Of a DNA stretch of 11,213 bases, positions 5,170 to 11,213 are shown one piece after another. The DNA is taken from positions 1 through 11,213 of the forward strand of contig JACQMB010000128.1 in the NCBI GenBank assembly GCA_016203765.1. Direction: 5' to 3'. The notes below the pieces were generated by a model, which was not told the DNA's origin, did no database searches, and saw only the letters and a list, made by a program, of their open reading frames with translations. Source of the stretch: Deltaproteobacteria bacterium (GTDB taxonomy: Bacteria; UBA10199; SPLOWO2-01-44-7). Positions within the stretch are counted from its first letter, which is position 1, and each line of letters starts with the position of its first letter. The position numbers and the translations under genes were made by a program.

Positions 5170-7548
5170 ATGCCTAAACGACTGCAAAAAGACTCCCTCC
5201 ACCAAAGCTGGCGGCCGCGGCGCCGCAAACGGCGGCTCCTGTTCAGGATTTTTGTCTTGTCCCTGGCCCTGGCCGGCATTTTGGCCATCTTGATCGGCGC
5301 GCATGTCAAGCGGCTGGAAAAAATCGTGGAGCGCAAGTTCAGCTCGGTCACCCGCCGCTGGAACATCCCCTCCCGCGTCTATTCAGACGCCTTTTATCTC
5401 TATCCGGGCGTTGATCTGGCGCGGCGCGAAGTTATTAAGAAACTGGATCGGCTGGCCTACCGAAAAGTCGCGGCCGTTCAGGGTCCGGGCGATTTCAGCC
5501 TTCAGCCGGGATCCCTCGAAATCTACCTTCACGACTTTGCCTACCCTCAGGAAAAGTTTGCCGGGTTCCCGGTCCGGATCGAAAAGGAGGGAGAAATCGT
5601 CAGGCGCCTGACCGATCTGGAGTCGGGCGAGGAGCTTCCCCTCGTCAAACTGGAGCCCGAGGAGATGGCCGCGATCTTTGACGAAAAAATGGAAGACCGG
5701 ACGATCATCACGCTGAAAGACTGCCCCCAGCATCTTTTGGAGGCGATCATCCTGATCGAGGATGAAAGGTTTTTTAAACACAAGGGGATCGACCCCGTCG
5801 CCATTGCCCGGGCCGCAGTGGCCGATCTGCTGGCGATGAAGATCGTGCAGGGGGGGTCTACCCTGACCCAGCAGTTGGTCAAAAATTTCTTTTTGACCTC
5901 GAAAAAGGCCTTTAGGAGGAAATTCAACGAGGCCTTGATGTCGATGATCCTGGAGCGCAAACACACCAAGGCCGAAATCCTGGAGGCCTACCTCAATGAA
6001 ATCTATCTGGGCCAGCGGGGGACTTCCAGCGTGACCGGCGTGGCCGAGGCGGCCAAGCACTATTTTGCCAAGGAGGTGCATCAGATCGGCCTGGCGGAGT
6101 CGGCCCTGTTAGCCGGCTTGATCCGCAACCCCAGTTTGTATTCCCCTTTTCGCGACAAGGAAAAGGCCATCGCCCGCCGGGATTTTATTTTGAAAAAGAT
6201 GCTGGAGCAGGAGATCATCGACGAAGAAAAATATCAACAGGCCGCAACCGAGGAACTGGTTACTCCCAAAGTAGAACTGAAACCGGTCTTCGCCCGCTAC
6301 TTCATCGATTTTTTAAAGACCCAGCTGGCCGATTTTTATCCCGAAGAGGTTTTGGAAACGGAGGGACTGCGAATTTTCACCACCCTCGATATGACCATGC
6401 AGTTCACTGCCAAGGAGGCGCTGAATGAGGGGCTGGCCGATCTGGAAAAAAAATTCGGCCATCTCCTGCCGGAAGAATATCGGGAAGGAAAATTGCAGGG
6501 CTGCCTCGTCGCCATCTCTCCGCAAAACGGCTACGTCCGCGCGATGGTGGGGGGAAGGGACTATGCCGAAAGCCAGTTTAACCGCTGTACCCAGGCGGCC
6601 CGTCAGCCCGGCTCCACCTTTAAACCCTTTGTCTATTTGACCGCTTTGGATCCAGGCCGGGCGGGACAAACCTATACGCTGGCATCCCTTGTGGAAGACA
6701 AAACCTTTGAAATGGAAACGCCGGAGGGTCCCTGGTCTCCCCAAAACTACGACAAGAAGGAACACGGCTTGGTGACGTTAAGAACGGCCCTGGAAAAAAG
6801 CTACAACATCGCCACCGTCAAGCTGGCCCTGAATGTAGGGCTGGAAAAAATCGTTCGTACCGCCCACGACGCGGGGATCACCTCCCCGTTGAGCCCATTT
6901 CCCTCGCTGGCCCTGGGGGTTTTTGAAGTCAGCCCGCTGGAGTTGGCGCAGGCCTTTGCCGTTTTTCCCAACCGGGGACTGCGCACTCGGGCCTTGTCAA
7001 TCATTCATGTGACGACCTCCGAGGGGGATGTTTTGGAAAAAGAGACCCTTAAAATTCAACGGGCCTTCGATGAGGCCCCGATTGCCCTGGTGACCTCCGC
7101 CATGCAGGGGGTGATGGAGCGAGGCACGGCCGCGGCGGTCAGGGCCTTCGGGTTTCACGGCAAGGCCGCCGGCAAGACCGGCACCACTTCCGACTACCGT
7201 GACGCCTGGTTTGCGGGTTTCACCCCAGACCTACTGGCCCTGGTCTGGACAGGTTTCGATGACAATACCCCCATCGAGATGAGCGGGGCGCGGGCGGCCC
7301 TTCCCATCTGGAGCGCCTTTATGAAGAAAGTGGCGGGCGAATCAACTGCGGCATTTACTTTTCCCAAAGAAATTGTACAAGTAGCCATTGACCCGGAAAC
7401 GGGGGGATTGGCAACAAGGCAATGTCCCGTCACCTTTACAGAATATTTTATCGAGGGAACCGAGCCAACGGAGCTTTGTCCGCACAAGACCGGCAAACTG
7501 CTCCCTTCCATCCGCTCCCCCGCCGAATCCGTCGAGGAAGAATTTTAA
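5170..7548 (+). CDS. mrcB: class A penicillin-binding protein (PBP1B-like)
   Basis: This bifunctional cell-wall enzyme polymerises lipid II glycans and cross-links their peptides in the periplasm. The 792-residue protein has an Arg/Lys-rich N-terminus, one membrane anchor at about residues 24-45, and a UB2H-like region at about 60-150 (SRVYSDAFYLYPG). Its GT51 glycosyltransferase carries E197-D-E-R-F-F-KHKG, GGSTLTQQ (228-235) and EAYLNEIYLG. The transpeptidase has the active-site Ser in STFK (S482-K485), SYN (544-546) and KTGTT (669-673). All catalytic motifs are intact. UB2H is typical of PBP1B, which in Gram-negatives is activated by an outer-membrane lipoprotein. A TPR-containing lipoprotein gene lies directly downstream, an inviting but unproven partner. 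No Shine-Dalgarno sequence precedes the ATG, which directly follows the heptamer array. The symbol is given by type, not proven orthology. Confidence 0.95.
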   Translation: MPKRLQKDSLHQSWRPRRRKRRLLFRIFVLSLALAGILAILIGAHVKRLEKIVERKFSSVTRRWNIPSRVYSDAFYLYPGVDLARREVIKKLDRLAYRKVAAVQGPGDFSLQPGSLEIYLHDFAYPQEKFAGFPVRIEKEGEIVRRLTDLESGEELPLVKLEPEEMAAIFDEKMEDRTIITLKDCPQHLLEAIILIEDERFFKHKGIDPVAIARAAVADLLAMKIVQGGSTLTQQLVKNFFLTSKKAFRRKFNEALMSMILERKHTKAEILEAYLNEIYLGQRGTSSVTGVAEAAKHYFAKEVHQIGLAESALLAGLIRNPSLYSPFRDKEKAIARRDFILKKMLEQEIIDEEKYQQAATEELVTPKVELKPVFARYFIDFLKTQLADFYPEEVLETEGLRIFTTLDMTMQFTAKEALNEGLADLEKKFGHLLPEEYREGKLQGCLVAISPQNGYVRAMVGGRDYAESQFNRCTQAARQPGSTFKPFVYLTALDPGRAGQTYTLASLVEDKTFEMETPEGPWSPQNYDKKEHGLVTLRTALEKSYNIATVKLALNVGLEKIVRTAHDAGITSPLSPFPSLALGVFEVSPLELAQAFAVFPNRGLRTRALSIIHVTTSEGDVLEKETLKIQRAFDEAPIALVTSAMQGVMERGTAAAVRAFGFHGKAAGKTGTTSDYRDAWFAGFTPDLLALVWTGFDDNTPIEMSGARAALPIWSAFMKKVAGESTAAFTFPKEIVQVAIDPETGGLATRQCPVTFTEYFIEGTEPTELCPHKTGKLLPSIRSPAESVEEEF

Positions 7549-7556
7549 TCTTTGGG

Positions 7557-7988
7557 TTGGGGTTGATCTTTTTGGCGGCAGGCTGTGCCAAAGAGGGTCC
7601 CAAACGTCCTCCCAAGGAGATTTCCATTCCCACCAGACCACCGCCCCCTCCCGCGTCGGAGGCGTTAAGCCCAAAACGGGAGGCCTCCCAGCGGATTGTT
7701 CAGGCGGGGAAAGAATATCTGGAGGCGGGAGACGCCGACCGGGCCGTGCAGACCTTTCAGGAGGCGATCAACATCGATCCCGAAAACGGCGTGGCCTTCT
7801 TTTTTATGAGTTTGGGTTTGTATCAGATAAAATTATTTGAGGATGCCTTGGGCCTCCTGGAACGGGCCGACGCCCTTTTGGCCCCCTATCCCGACTGGCA
7901 TGATGAAGTGGTGCGGTTGAGGTATTTGATTGAGGATGCGAAGGGGGAAGAACAGGAGAAGGGGCCGGACACGGAGGGGTATTATTAG
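7557..7988 (+). CDS. TPR-repeat lipoprotein (start uncertain)
   Basis: The product shows a lipobox, LAAGC, then a Pro-rich linker (RPPPPPAS) and one clear TPR motif pair (AGKEYLEAGDADRAVQTF, EAINIDPENG, continuing ALGLLERADALL). It is probably exported, lipidated and held at a membrane facing the periplasm, working as a protein scaffold. The reading frame is open from an ATG at 7422, but that start lies 127 nt inside the PBP gene. TTG at 7557 is the first ordinary start codon after the PBP stop, yet leaves only nine residues before the lipobox Cys and no basic n-region. A good AGGAAG ribosome site (7535-7540) points instead at ATC 7548, where a TAATG overlap with the PBP stop would be expected. 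Being next to PBP1B suggests a role like LpoB in cell-wall synthesis, but the sequence is not LpoB-like. Confidence 0.7.
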   Translation: MGLIFLAAGCAKEGPKRPPKEISIPTRPPPPPASEALSPKREASQRIVQAGKEYLEAGDADRAVQTFQEAINIDPENGVAFFFMSLGLYQIKLFEDALGLLERADALLAPYPDWHDEVVRLRYLIEDAKGEEQEKGPDTEGYY

Positions 7989-8008
7989 TCATGGGTCATG
8001 AGTCATGA
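7988..8008 (+). repeat. three-unit GTCATGR heptamer array carrying a start codon
   Basis: GTCATGG (7988-7994) and two GTCATGA units (7995-8008) bridge the lipoprotein stop (TAG ending at 7988) and the adenosyltransferase start. ATGs at 7991, 7998 and 8005 fall in three different frames; only the last opens the downstream gene. The unit is the reverse complement of the array at 5131-5165. Confidence 0.9.
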
Positions 8009-8544
8009 GCATTGTTACTAAAAGTGGGGATAAGGGGGAGACGGGGTTGCTGTCGGGGGAGCGGGTCTCCAAATCCGACCCCCGGGTGGCGGCCTACGGC
8101 ACGTTGGATGAGTTGGTCTCGGTGCTGGGGGCGGCGCGCGGTTTCAAGCCGGTGCCGGAAATATTTTTAAATCTCAAACAAATCCAGCGCGATCTCTTTC
8201 GCTTGGGGGCGGAACTGGCTTCTTCAAAGCTCGATCCCCGATGGAAGGTGACACCGATGGCGGCCGCGGATGTGGAACAACTGGAGGGATGGGTGAACCG
8301 CCTGGAGCCGGAGTTGGGGTTGCCCAAATCCTTTGTTTTGCCCACGGGATCGCCCGCCGCCGGGATGCTCGATATCGCCCGAACGGTGGCCCGGCGTTTG
8401 GAAAGGGAACTGCAGGGCCTGTTGGAAAAAAAATTGTTTCAAAACCGGGAGGCCTTGCGCTACGTCAACCGCCTCTCCGATCTGTTGTTTGTTTTCGCCC
8501 GTTATGAACAGAAGCAAAGCGGAGTAAATTATGAACCCGTCTGA
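8005..8544 (+). CDS. cob(I)alamin adenosyltransferase, PduO type
   Basis: It transfers the adenosyl group of ATP to cob(I)alamin, making adenosylcobalamin for B12-dependent enzymes in the cytosol. The 179-residue protein has the N-terminal ATP-binding signature TKSGDKGETGLLSGERVSK (5-23) with DPRVAAYGTLDEL following, the ARTVARRLER helix (125-134) and the NRLSDLLF motif (155-162). All are hallmarks of the trimeric PduO/MMAB family, and the length is normal. The ATG belongs to the last unit of the heptamer array, and no good Shine-Dalgarno sequence precedes it. It overlaps cutA by 14 nt, so the two are co-translated. No B12-dependent enzyme is visible in the window. Confidence 0.93.
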   Translation: MSIVTKSGDKGETGLLSGERVSKSDPRVAAYGTLDELVSVLGAARGFKPVPEIFLNLKQIQRDLFRLGAELASSKLDPRWKVTPMAAADVEQLEGWVNRLEPELGLPKSFVLPTGSPAAGMLDIARTVARRLERELQGLLEKKLFQNREALRYVNRLSDLLFVFARYEQKQSGVNYEPV

Positions 8545-8854
8545 ACCGGTAGTGGCTTTTTCAACCATCGACTCGGAGCAAGAGGCCAAAAAGATTGCCA
8601 AGGCCCTGGTGAAGGGAAGGCTGGCCGCCTGCGTCAACATCATTCCAAAAGTAACATCGATTTATGAGTGGAAGGAGGAGATTTGCGAGGAGGGAGAGTT
8701 TTTGTTGGTCATTAAGACGAGGACGGAGCGTTTGGAAGAGTTGAAGGCAACGCTGGGGGAATTGCATCCTTACGACGTGCCGGAATTGATCGTCTGTCCC
8801 GTCATTGATGGGTTGCCTGATTATTTAAATTGGGTTATGGAAAACACAAAATAG
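8531..8854 (+). CDS. cutA: CutA divalent-ion tolerance-like protein
   Basis: This is a small (107 residues) trimeric ferredoxin-fold protein named for copper/divalent-cation tolerance; its real cellular role is unsettled. Diagnostic stretches are AKKIAKALVKGRLAACVNII, SIYEWKEEICEEGEFLLVIK and HPYDVPELIVCPVIDGLPDY. The length is typical. The start ATG has GGAG 6 nt upstream, inside the end of the adenosyltransferase gene. It carries no signal peptide, so it is cytosolic. Confidence 0.95.
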   Translation: MNPSEPVVAFSTIDSEQEAKKIAKALVKGRLAACVNIIPKVTSIYEWKEEICEEGEFLLVIKTRTERLEELKATLGELHPYDVPELIVCPVIDGLPDYLNWVMENTK

Positions 8855-8860
8855 GAGGGA
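8853..8860 (+). promoter_or_regulatory. strong ribosome binding site deciding the aquaporin start
   Basis: AGGAGGGA lies 5 nt upstream of ATG 8866, overlapping the cutA stop codon. It makes ATG 8866 the start rather than the in-frame ATG at 8830, which lacks such a site and would add 12 hydrophilic residues before the first membrane helix. It is the best Shine-Dalgarno sequence seen in the window. Confidence 0.85.
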
Positions 8861-8865
8861 TAATC

Positions 8866-9537
8866 ATGGAAAAAACATGGAAGGCCTGTCTGGCCGAATT
8901 GATCGCGACGTTTACTCTGGTCTTTGTTGGAGTGGGTTCCATTTGCCTGGACGCGACCAAAGGAGGGGTGGGGCTGGTCGGAATCGCCTTGGCCCATGGC
9001 CTGGCAATTACCGTGATGGTCGCGGCTATCGGACACATCTCCGGAGGGCATATCAATCCGGCGGTGACGTTCGGGGTCTGGCTGGCCAAAAAAATCCCGA
9101 CGGGTCGTGCGGCAGGCTATGTCATCGCCCAACTGGCCGGCGCGGCGTTGGGGGCCTGGTTTTTGACCTGCTTTTATCATGATTTGACCGCGCTCCCCAC
9201 GGCCTTGGGGACACCCCTTTTGGCTGAAACAGTGACCTTCGGCCAGGGGGCTTTTCTGGAAGCGGTTTTGACTTTTTTTCTGGTCTTCGTGATTTTCGGG
9301 TCGGCGATTGATGGACGGGGTGCCAAGGTCATTGCGCCGTTGGCCATCGGTCTTGCCGTAACCTTGGATATTTTGGTCGGCGGTCCCCTGACCGGCGCCG
9401 CCATGAACCCGGCCCGCGCCTTTGGTCCGGCACTCATTTCCGGCTACTGGACCAACCACAGCGTCTACTGGGTAGGCCCCCTGATCGGCGGCGGCCTGGG
9501 GGCCCTGGTCTATAAATGGGCCTTCCTTAAAAAATAG
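8866..9537 (+). CDS. aquaporin / MIP-family channel
   Basis: A 223-residue inner-membrane channel for water or small neutral solutes. Six membrane helices and both half-helix motifs are present: GHINPAVTFG (NPA at 64-66) and AAMNPARAFGPAL (NPA at 181-183). Aligning from memory to E. coli AqpZ, the selectivity-filter positions F43/H174/T183/R189 correspond here to H44, I169, A178 and R184. H-I-A-R is the pattern of plant tonoplast intrinsic proteins rather than of AqpZ or GlpF. The stretch ILVGGPLTGAAMNPARAFGP also looks TIP-like. GlpF-type signatures (wide filter, Asp after the second NPAR) are absent, so a water channel, possibly also passing ammonia, urea or peroxide, is more likely than a glycerol facilitator. 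It ends the plus-strand run, converging with the protease gene 8 bp away and with no visible terminator between them. Confidence 0.93.
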   Translation: MEKTWKACLAELIATFTLVFVGVGSICLDATKGGVGLVGIALAHGLAITVMVAAIGHISGGHINPAVTFGVWLAKKIPTGRAAGYVIAQLAGAALGAWFLTCFYHDLTALPTALGTPLLAETVTFGQGAFLEAVLTFFLVFVIFGSAIDGRGAKVIAPLAIGLAVTLDILVGGPLTGAAMNPARAFGPALISGYWTNHSVYWVGPLIGGGLGALVYKWAFLKK

Positions 9538-9545
9538 TTGTTCAA

Positions 9546-10241
9546 TCAGCCCTGGCCGATTATTTTCTTTGGCTTGAGGAGGATTTTTTCGGCCGTTTCA
9601 AAGGCCCGGGCCTGGGCCTCAAAAGAGGCCTTCAAGATGGCCAGGCGGGTGGCGGTGTTGTGGTATTTAATGGAGGGGAGTTTGGGGTTTCGCCTTTTTT
9701 GCAGTTGGCGCAAAAAATCCATCATCTGTTCCGGCTTATAACCCATCAAGTAGAGGGCCCTGCCGGCATAACCGTCGGCGTCGGCCTCTTCGTCACGCCT
9801 TAGTTGATGAAGTTCCTCCCAAGTCAGATGAGACCAGTTCATTCCTTTGGGGAGGTCGCTGATCATGTGCCCCCACTCATGGGCCAGGATGCCGGCCAGC
9901 AGGTCTTCATCGTCACCGTATTTTTCCAAAAACTCCACACCGACGTAGACATTGTTGTCTTCATCCACGGAGGCTATCGTGTTGCGGGCAGGGACGATTT
10001 TTTTGTGCCTCCGTTTGGAAAAAGAGGCCAGCTTTTTGGCCAGGCGTTCCAAAATGCCGTTGGAGTCGAACATCTCGGCAATGCGCGGCGGCAGCTGGTT
10101 GATGTCGGCCCGCTGCGGGATCGGTTCTCCCAGCAGCTTTCGGATCTCCTCCGACTGACCGATGTTGCCGGAGGTGCGGGCGGCCCGGCTGAGCCACGCC
10201 GGCGGCAGGCGGGTGAACTTTGTGTCAATCCGGTCGACCAT
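9546..10241 (-). CDS. M48-like zinc metalloprotease
   Basis: A 231-residue protease with the zinc motif H121-E-W-G-H125 and the third ligand in EEADADGYAG (E152, with D156 completing ExxxD), as in the Oma1/Ste24/HtpX and BepA clan. The segment before the motif (NNVYVGVEFLEKY...DLLAGILAHEWGH) is the usual M48 lead-in strand and helix. Unlike HtpX or Ste24 it has no membrane helices, and unlike BepA/LoiP no signal peptide or lipobox is seen, so as annotated it would stay in the cytosol. The start could be misplaced, since the frame stays open upstream into the end of the flavoprotein gene. It lies 20 nt after that gene and is probably co-transcribed. Substrate is unknown. Confidence 0.85.
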   Translation of the reverse strand: MVDRIDTKFTRLPPAWLSRAARTSGNIGQSEEIRKLLGEPIPQRADINQLPPRIAEMFDSNGILERLAKKLASFSKRRHKKIVPARNTIASVDEDNNVYVGVEFLEKYGDDEDLLAGILAHEWGHMISDLPKGMNWSHLTWEELHQLRRDEEADADGYAGRALYLMGYKPEQMMDFLRQLQKRRNPKLPSIKYHNTATRLAILKASFEAQARAFETAEKILLKPKKIIGQG

Positions 10242-10261
10242 CTTTTCTATCGTATGATTTT

Positions 10262-10972
10262 TTACTCCCAGGCGTCAATATGGATCTGTTCGGGCTTGGC
10301 GCCGAGGTTAGGCAGGTAGGCCTTGATGAAGCGGATCATTCCCGGCGGGCCGCACATGTAAACTTCTTTGTTGGAGAGATCGGGGGTGTGTTTGCGCATC
10401 ACCGCCTCCGAAATAAAACCTTTATCCCCCTTCCACCGCGGGTCGTTGCCCACCACCAGGATCAATTTGAAATTTTTGAGGGGCTCAAATTTTTTCAATT
10501 CGTCCTGAAAGAGAAAGTCGTCCAGCGTGTTGATGCCGAAGTAGAAATAAAAATTATTCTTCAGTTGGGCCAGCGGAAGGGTATCCAACATGCTCCGGAT
10601 GGGGGCAATGCCGGTCCCGCCGGCCACAAAAACCACGTCGTTTTGAACGTTCGCCTTGAGATGAAATTTGCCCAGGGGCCCGGAAAGCTTCAGGGAGTCT
10701 CCTTCCCGGAGGTTGAACAAAATGGAGGTAGCCAATCCCTCCGCTACCTTGCGGATGCACAGTTCGATCCAGTCTTTGTGTTTGGGCGACGAGGCGATCG
10801 AATAGGCCCGCTTGAACGGTTCGCCATCCTCCCCCTGAAGGTGAAGCATGGCAAACTGGCCGGCCTTGAAGACAAAGGGTTTTTGAAATTTCAACCGGAA
10901 AAGTTTAACGGAGGGATTGAGGTCGGTTAATTTTTCAACCCGGATTGTGTAAGTTTTGGTTTCTTTGTTCAC
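10262..10972 (-). CDS. FAD/NAD(P)-binding oxidoreductase (ferredoxin-reductase family)
   Basis: About 236 residues from the GTG start, passing electrons between NAD(P)H and FAD to an unidentified partner. The N-terminal FAD-binding barrel carries KAGQFAMLHL and the flavin motif RAYSIAS (R55, Y57, S58), with GPLGKF after it. The Rossmann half has GGTGIAP (118-124) and a C-terminal CGPPGM (207-212), both typical of the family. There is no 2Fe-2S domain, so an external carrier or another subunit is needed. The longer reading from TTG at 11014 adds 14 residues, but that TTG is the first codon of a near-perfect TTGACA -35 box, so GTG 10972 is preferred. It precedes and probably shares a transcript with the M48 protease. 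Confidence 0.85.
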   Translation of the reverse strand: MNKETKTYTIRVEKLTDLNPSVKLFRLKFQKPFVFKAGQFAMLHLQGEDGEPFKRAYSIASSPKHKDWIELCIRKVAEGLATSILFNLREGDSLKLSGPLGKFHLKANVQNDVVFVAGGTGIAPIRSMLDTLPLAQLKNNFYFYFGINTLDDFLFQDELKKFEPLKNFKLILVVGNDPRWKGDKGFISEAVMRKHTPDLSNKEVYMCGPPGMIRFIKAYLPNLGAKPEQIHIDAWE

Positions 10973-10985
10973 GTTTGAAACATTC

Positions 10986-11014
10986 TGAATAAGGAGAATC
11001 GTTGAGCTTGTCAA
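10986..11014 (-). promoter_or_regulatory. sigma70-type promoter of the flavoprotein/protease pair
   Basis: On the minus strand TTGACA (11014-11009) and TATTCA (10991-10986) are 17 bp apart. The expected start lies near 10979, only some 7-8 nt before GTG 10972, with no Shine-Dalgarno sequence. This gives a very short leader, as at the ATPase-regulator gene. Confidence 0.5.
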
Positions 11015-11098
11015 TGAAGGAGGTTGACCAGATCAGAGAATTTTTAAATTCGCTCGATAGATTGTCGTTGGCAAGCTTTGGAGCAGGAGGGGCTCGAA

Positions 11099-11150
11099 GA
11101 TTCCCCCGCGCTTGGGTGTTGCGGGATCCCGCTAGGGGGCAACGCTTCGT
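11099..11150 (-). repeat. element copy 2, related to the tRNA-Ser insert
   Basis: Minus-strand words ACGAAG, ATCCCG, AGCGCGG and AATC occur in the same order as in 158-210. The ATCCCG to AGCGCGG gap is 9 bp in both copies; the ACGAAG to ATCCCG gap is 17 bp here and 15 bp there. A 6-bp hairpin GCAACG-CTT-CGTTGC (11139-11153) takes the place of the copy-1 hairpin. Just downstream on the minus strand, a T-arm-like TTCGAGCCCC ends in CCA (near 11079), hinting at another tRNA 3' end; this is weak. Confidence 0.5.
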
Positions 11151-11212
11151 TGCGACAAGCCAGTACCATCAAGAATCCCTCCCGAAATCTCCCGCTAAAT
11201 CCCGCAACACCC
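11114..11212. repeat. 14-bp perfect inverted repeat around a structured tail
   Basis: GGGTGTTGCGGGAT (11114-11127) is matched exactly by ATCCCGCAACACCC (11199-11212). The 71 bp between hold the hairpin of element copy 2 and three imperfect repeats of an AATCYCTCCCG-like unit (11174-11204). The 11015-11213 stretch has no recognised gene. A plus-strand frame from 11014 stays open to the window edge, but it runs through the repeat and is not called. Confidence 0.75.
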
Positions 11213-11213
11213 C

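Noticed and set aside
7422..7556. ATG 7422 as start of the lipoprotein
   Set aside because: It would overlap the PBP gene by 127 nt, and the added residues look like an out-of-frame reading of the PBP C-terminus.
5131..8008. Composite transposon bounded by the inverted heptamer arrays
   Set aside because: No transposase or target-site duplication; the cargo is housekeeping, and a third array lies inside gshB, so simple dispersed repeats fit better.
8830..8865. ATG 8830 as start of the aquaporin
   Set aside because: ATG 8866 has AGGAGGGA at ideal spacing and begins right before the first helix, as in other family members.
11014..11213. Partial plus-strand gene
   Set aside because: It runs through repeat element copy 2 and its inverted repeat, and overlaps the opposing promoter; no family recognised.

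Overview
This is a compact, probably chromosomal bacterial window carrying ten protein genes, one intact tRNA gene and several unusual small repeats. The organism looks Gram-negative: it has a class A penicillin-binding protein of the PBP1B type, a lipobox-bearing TPR protein and a GshB-type glutathione synthetase. The moderately high GC content, the PyrF type-2 gene and the dispersed heptamer repeats would fit a deltaproteobacterial-like or related uncultured lineage. That placement is an inference; no marker gene here fixes it.

Layout. Positions 1-586 hold no convincing protein gene. They contain a 10-bp inverted repeat, a derelict tRNA-Ser whose T-loop is split by a 67-bp insert, an intact tRNA-Ser(UGA) on the minus strand inside an unusually long flanking inverted repeat, and a strong hairpin. 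Next comes a minus-strand gene (587-1621) for a winged-helix/GHKL-ATPase/DUF4325-like regulator. Its promoter region carries three TTGTMAGGT direct repeats. From 1729 to 9537 there is one tightly packed plus-strand run: pyrF, an M20 metallopeptidase, a broken gshB, a PBP1B-like cell-wall synthase, a TPR lipoprotein, a PduO-type cobalamin adenosyltransferase, cutA and an aquaporin. The minus-strand pair 10972-9546 encodes an FNR-like flavin reductase followed by a cytosolic-looking M48 metalloprotease. The last 200 bases hold a second copy of the element that interrupts the derelict tRNA, enclosed by a 14-bp perfect inverted repeat.

How the genes work together. Most are unrelated housekeeping functions (pyrimidine synthesis, peptide hydrolysis, glutathione synthesis, peptidoglycan synthesis, B12 cofactor activation, metal tolerance, water or solute flow) sharing a transcript rather than a pathway. 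The most interesting signals are not gene products: (1) related elements at the two ends of the window, one cleanly splitting a tRNA-Ser T-loop; (2) 7-bp tandem arrays at gene junctions and inside gshB, one of which supplies ATGs in all three frames at the start of the adenosyltransferase gene; (3) an in-frame TAA in gshB; (4) a three-repeat operator-like array in front of the ATPase regulator.
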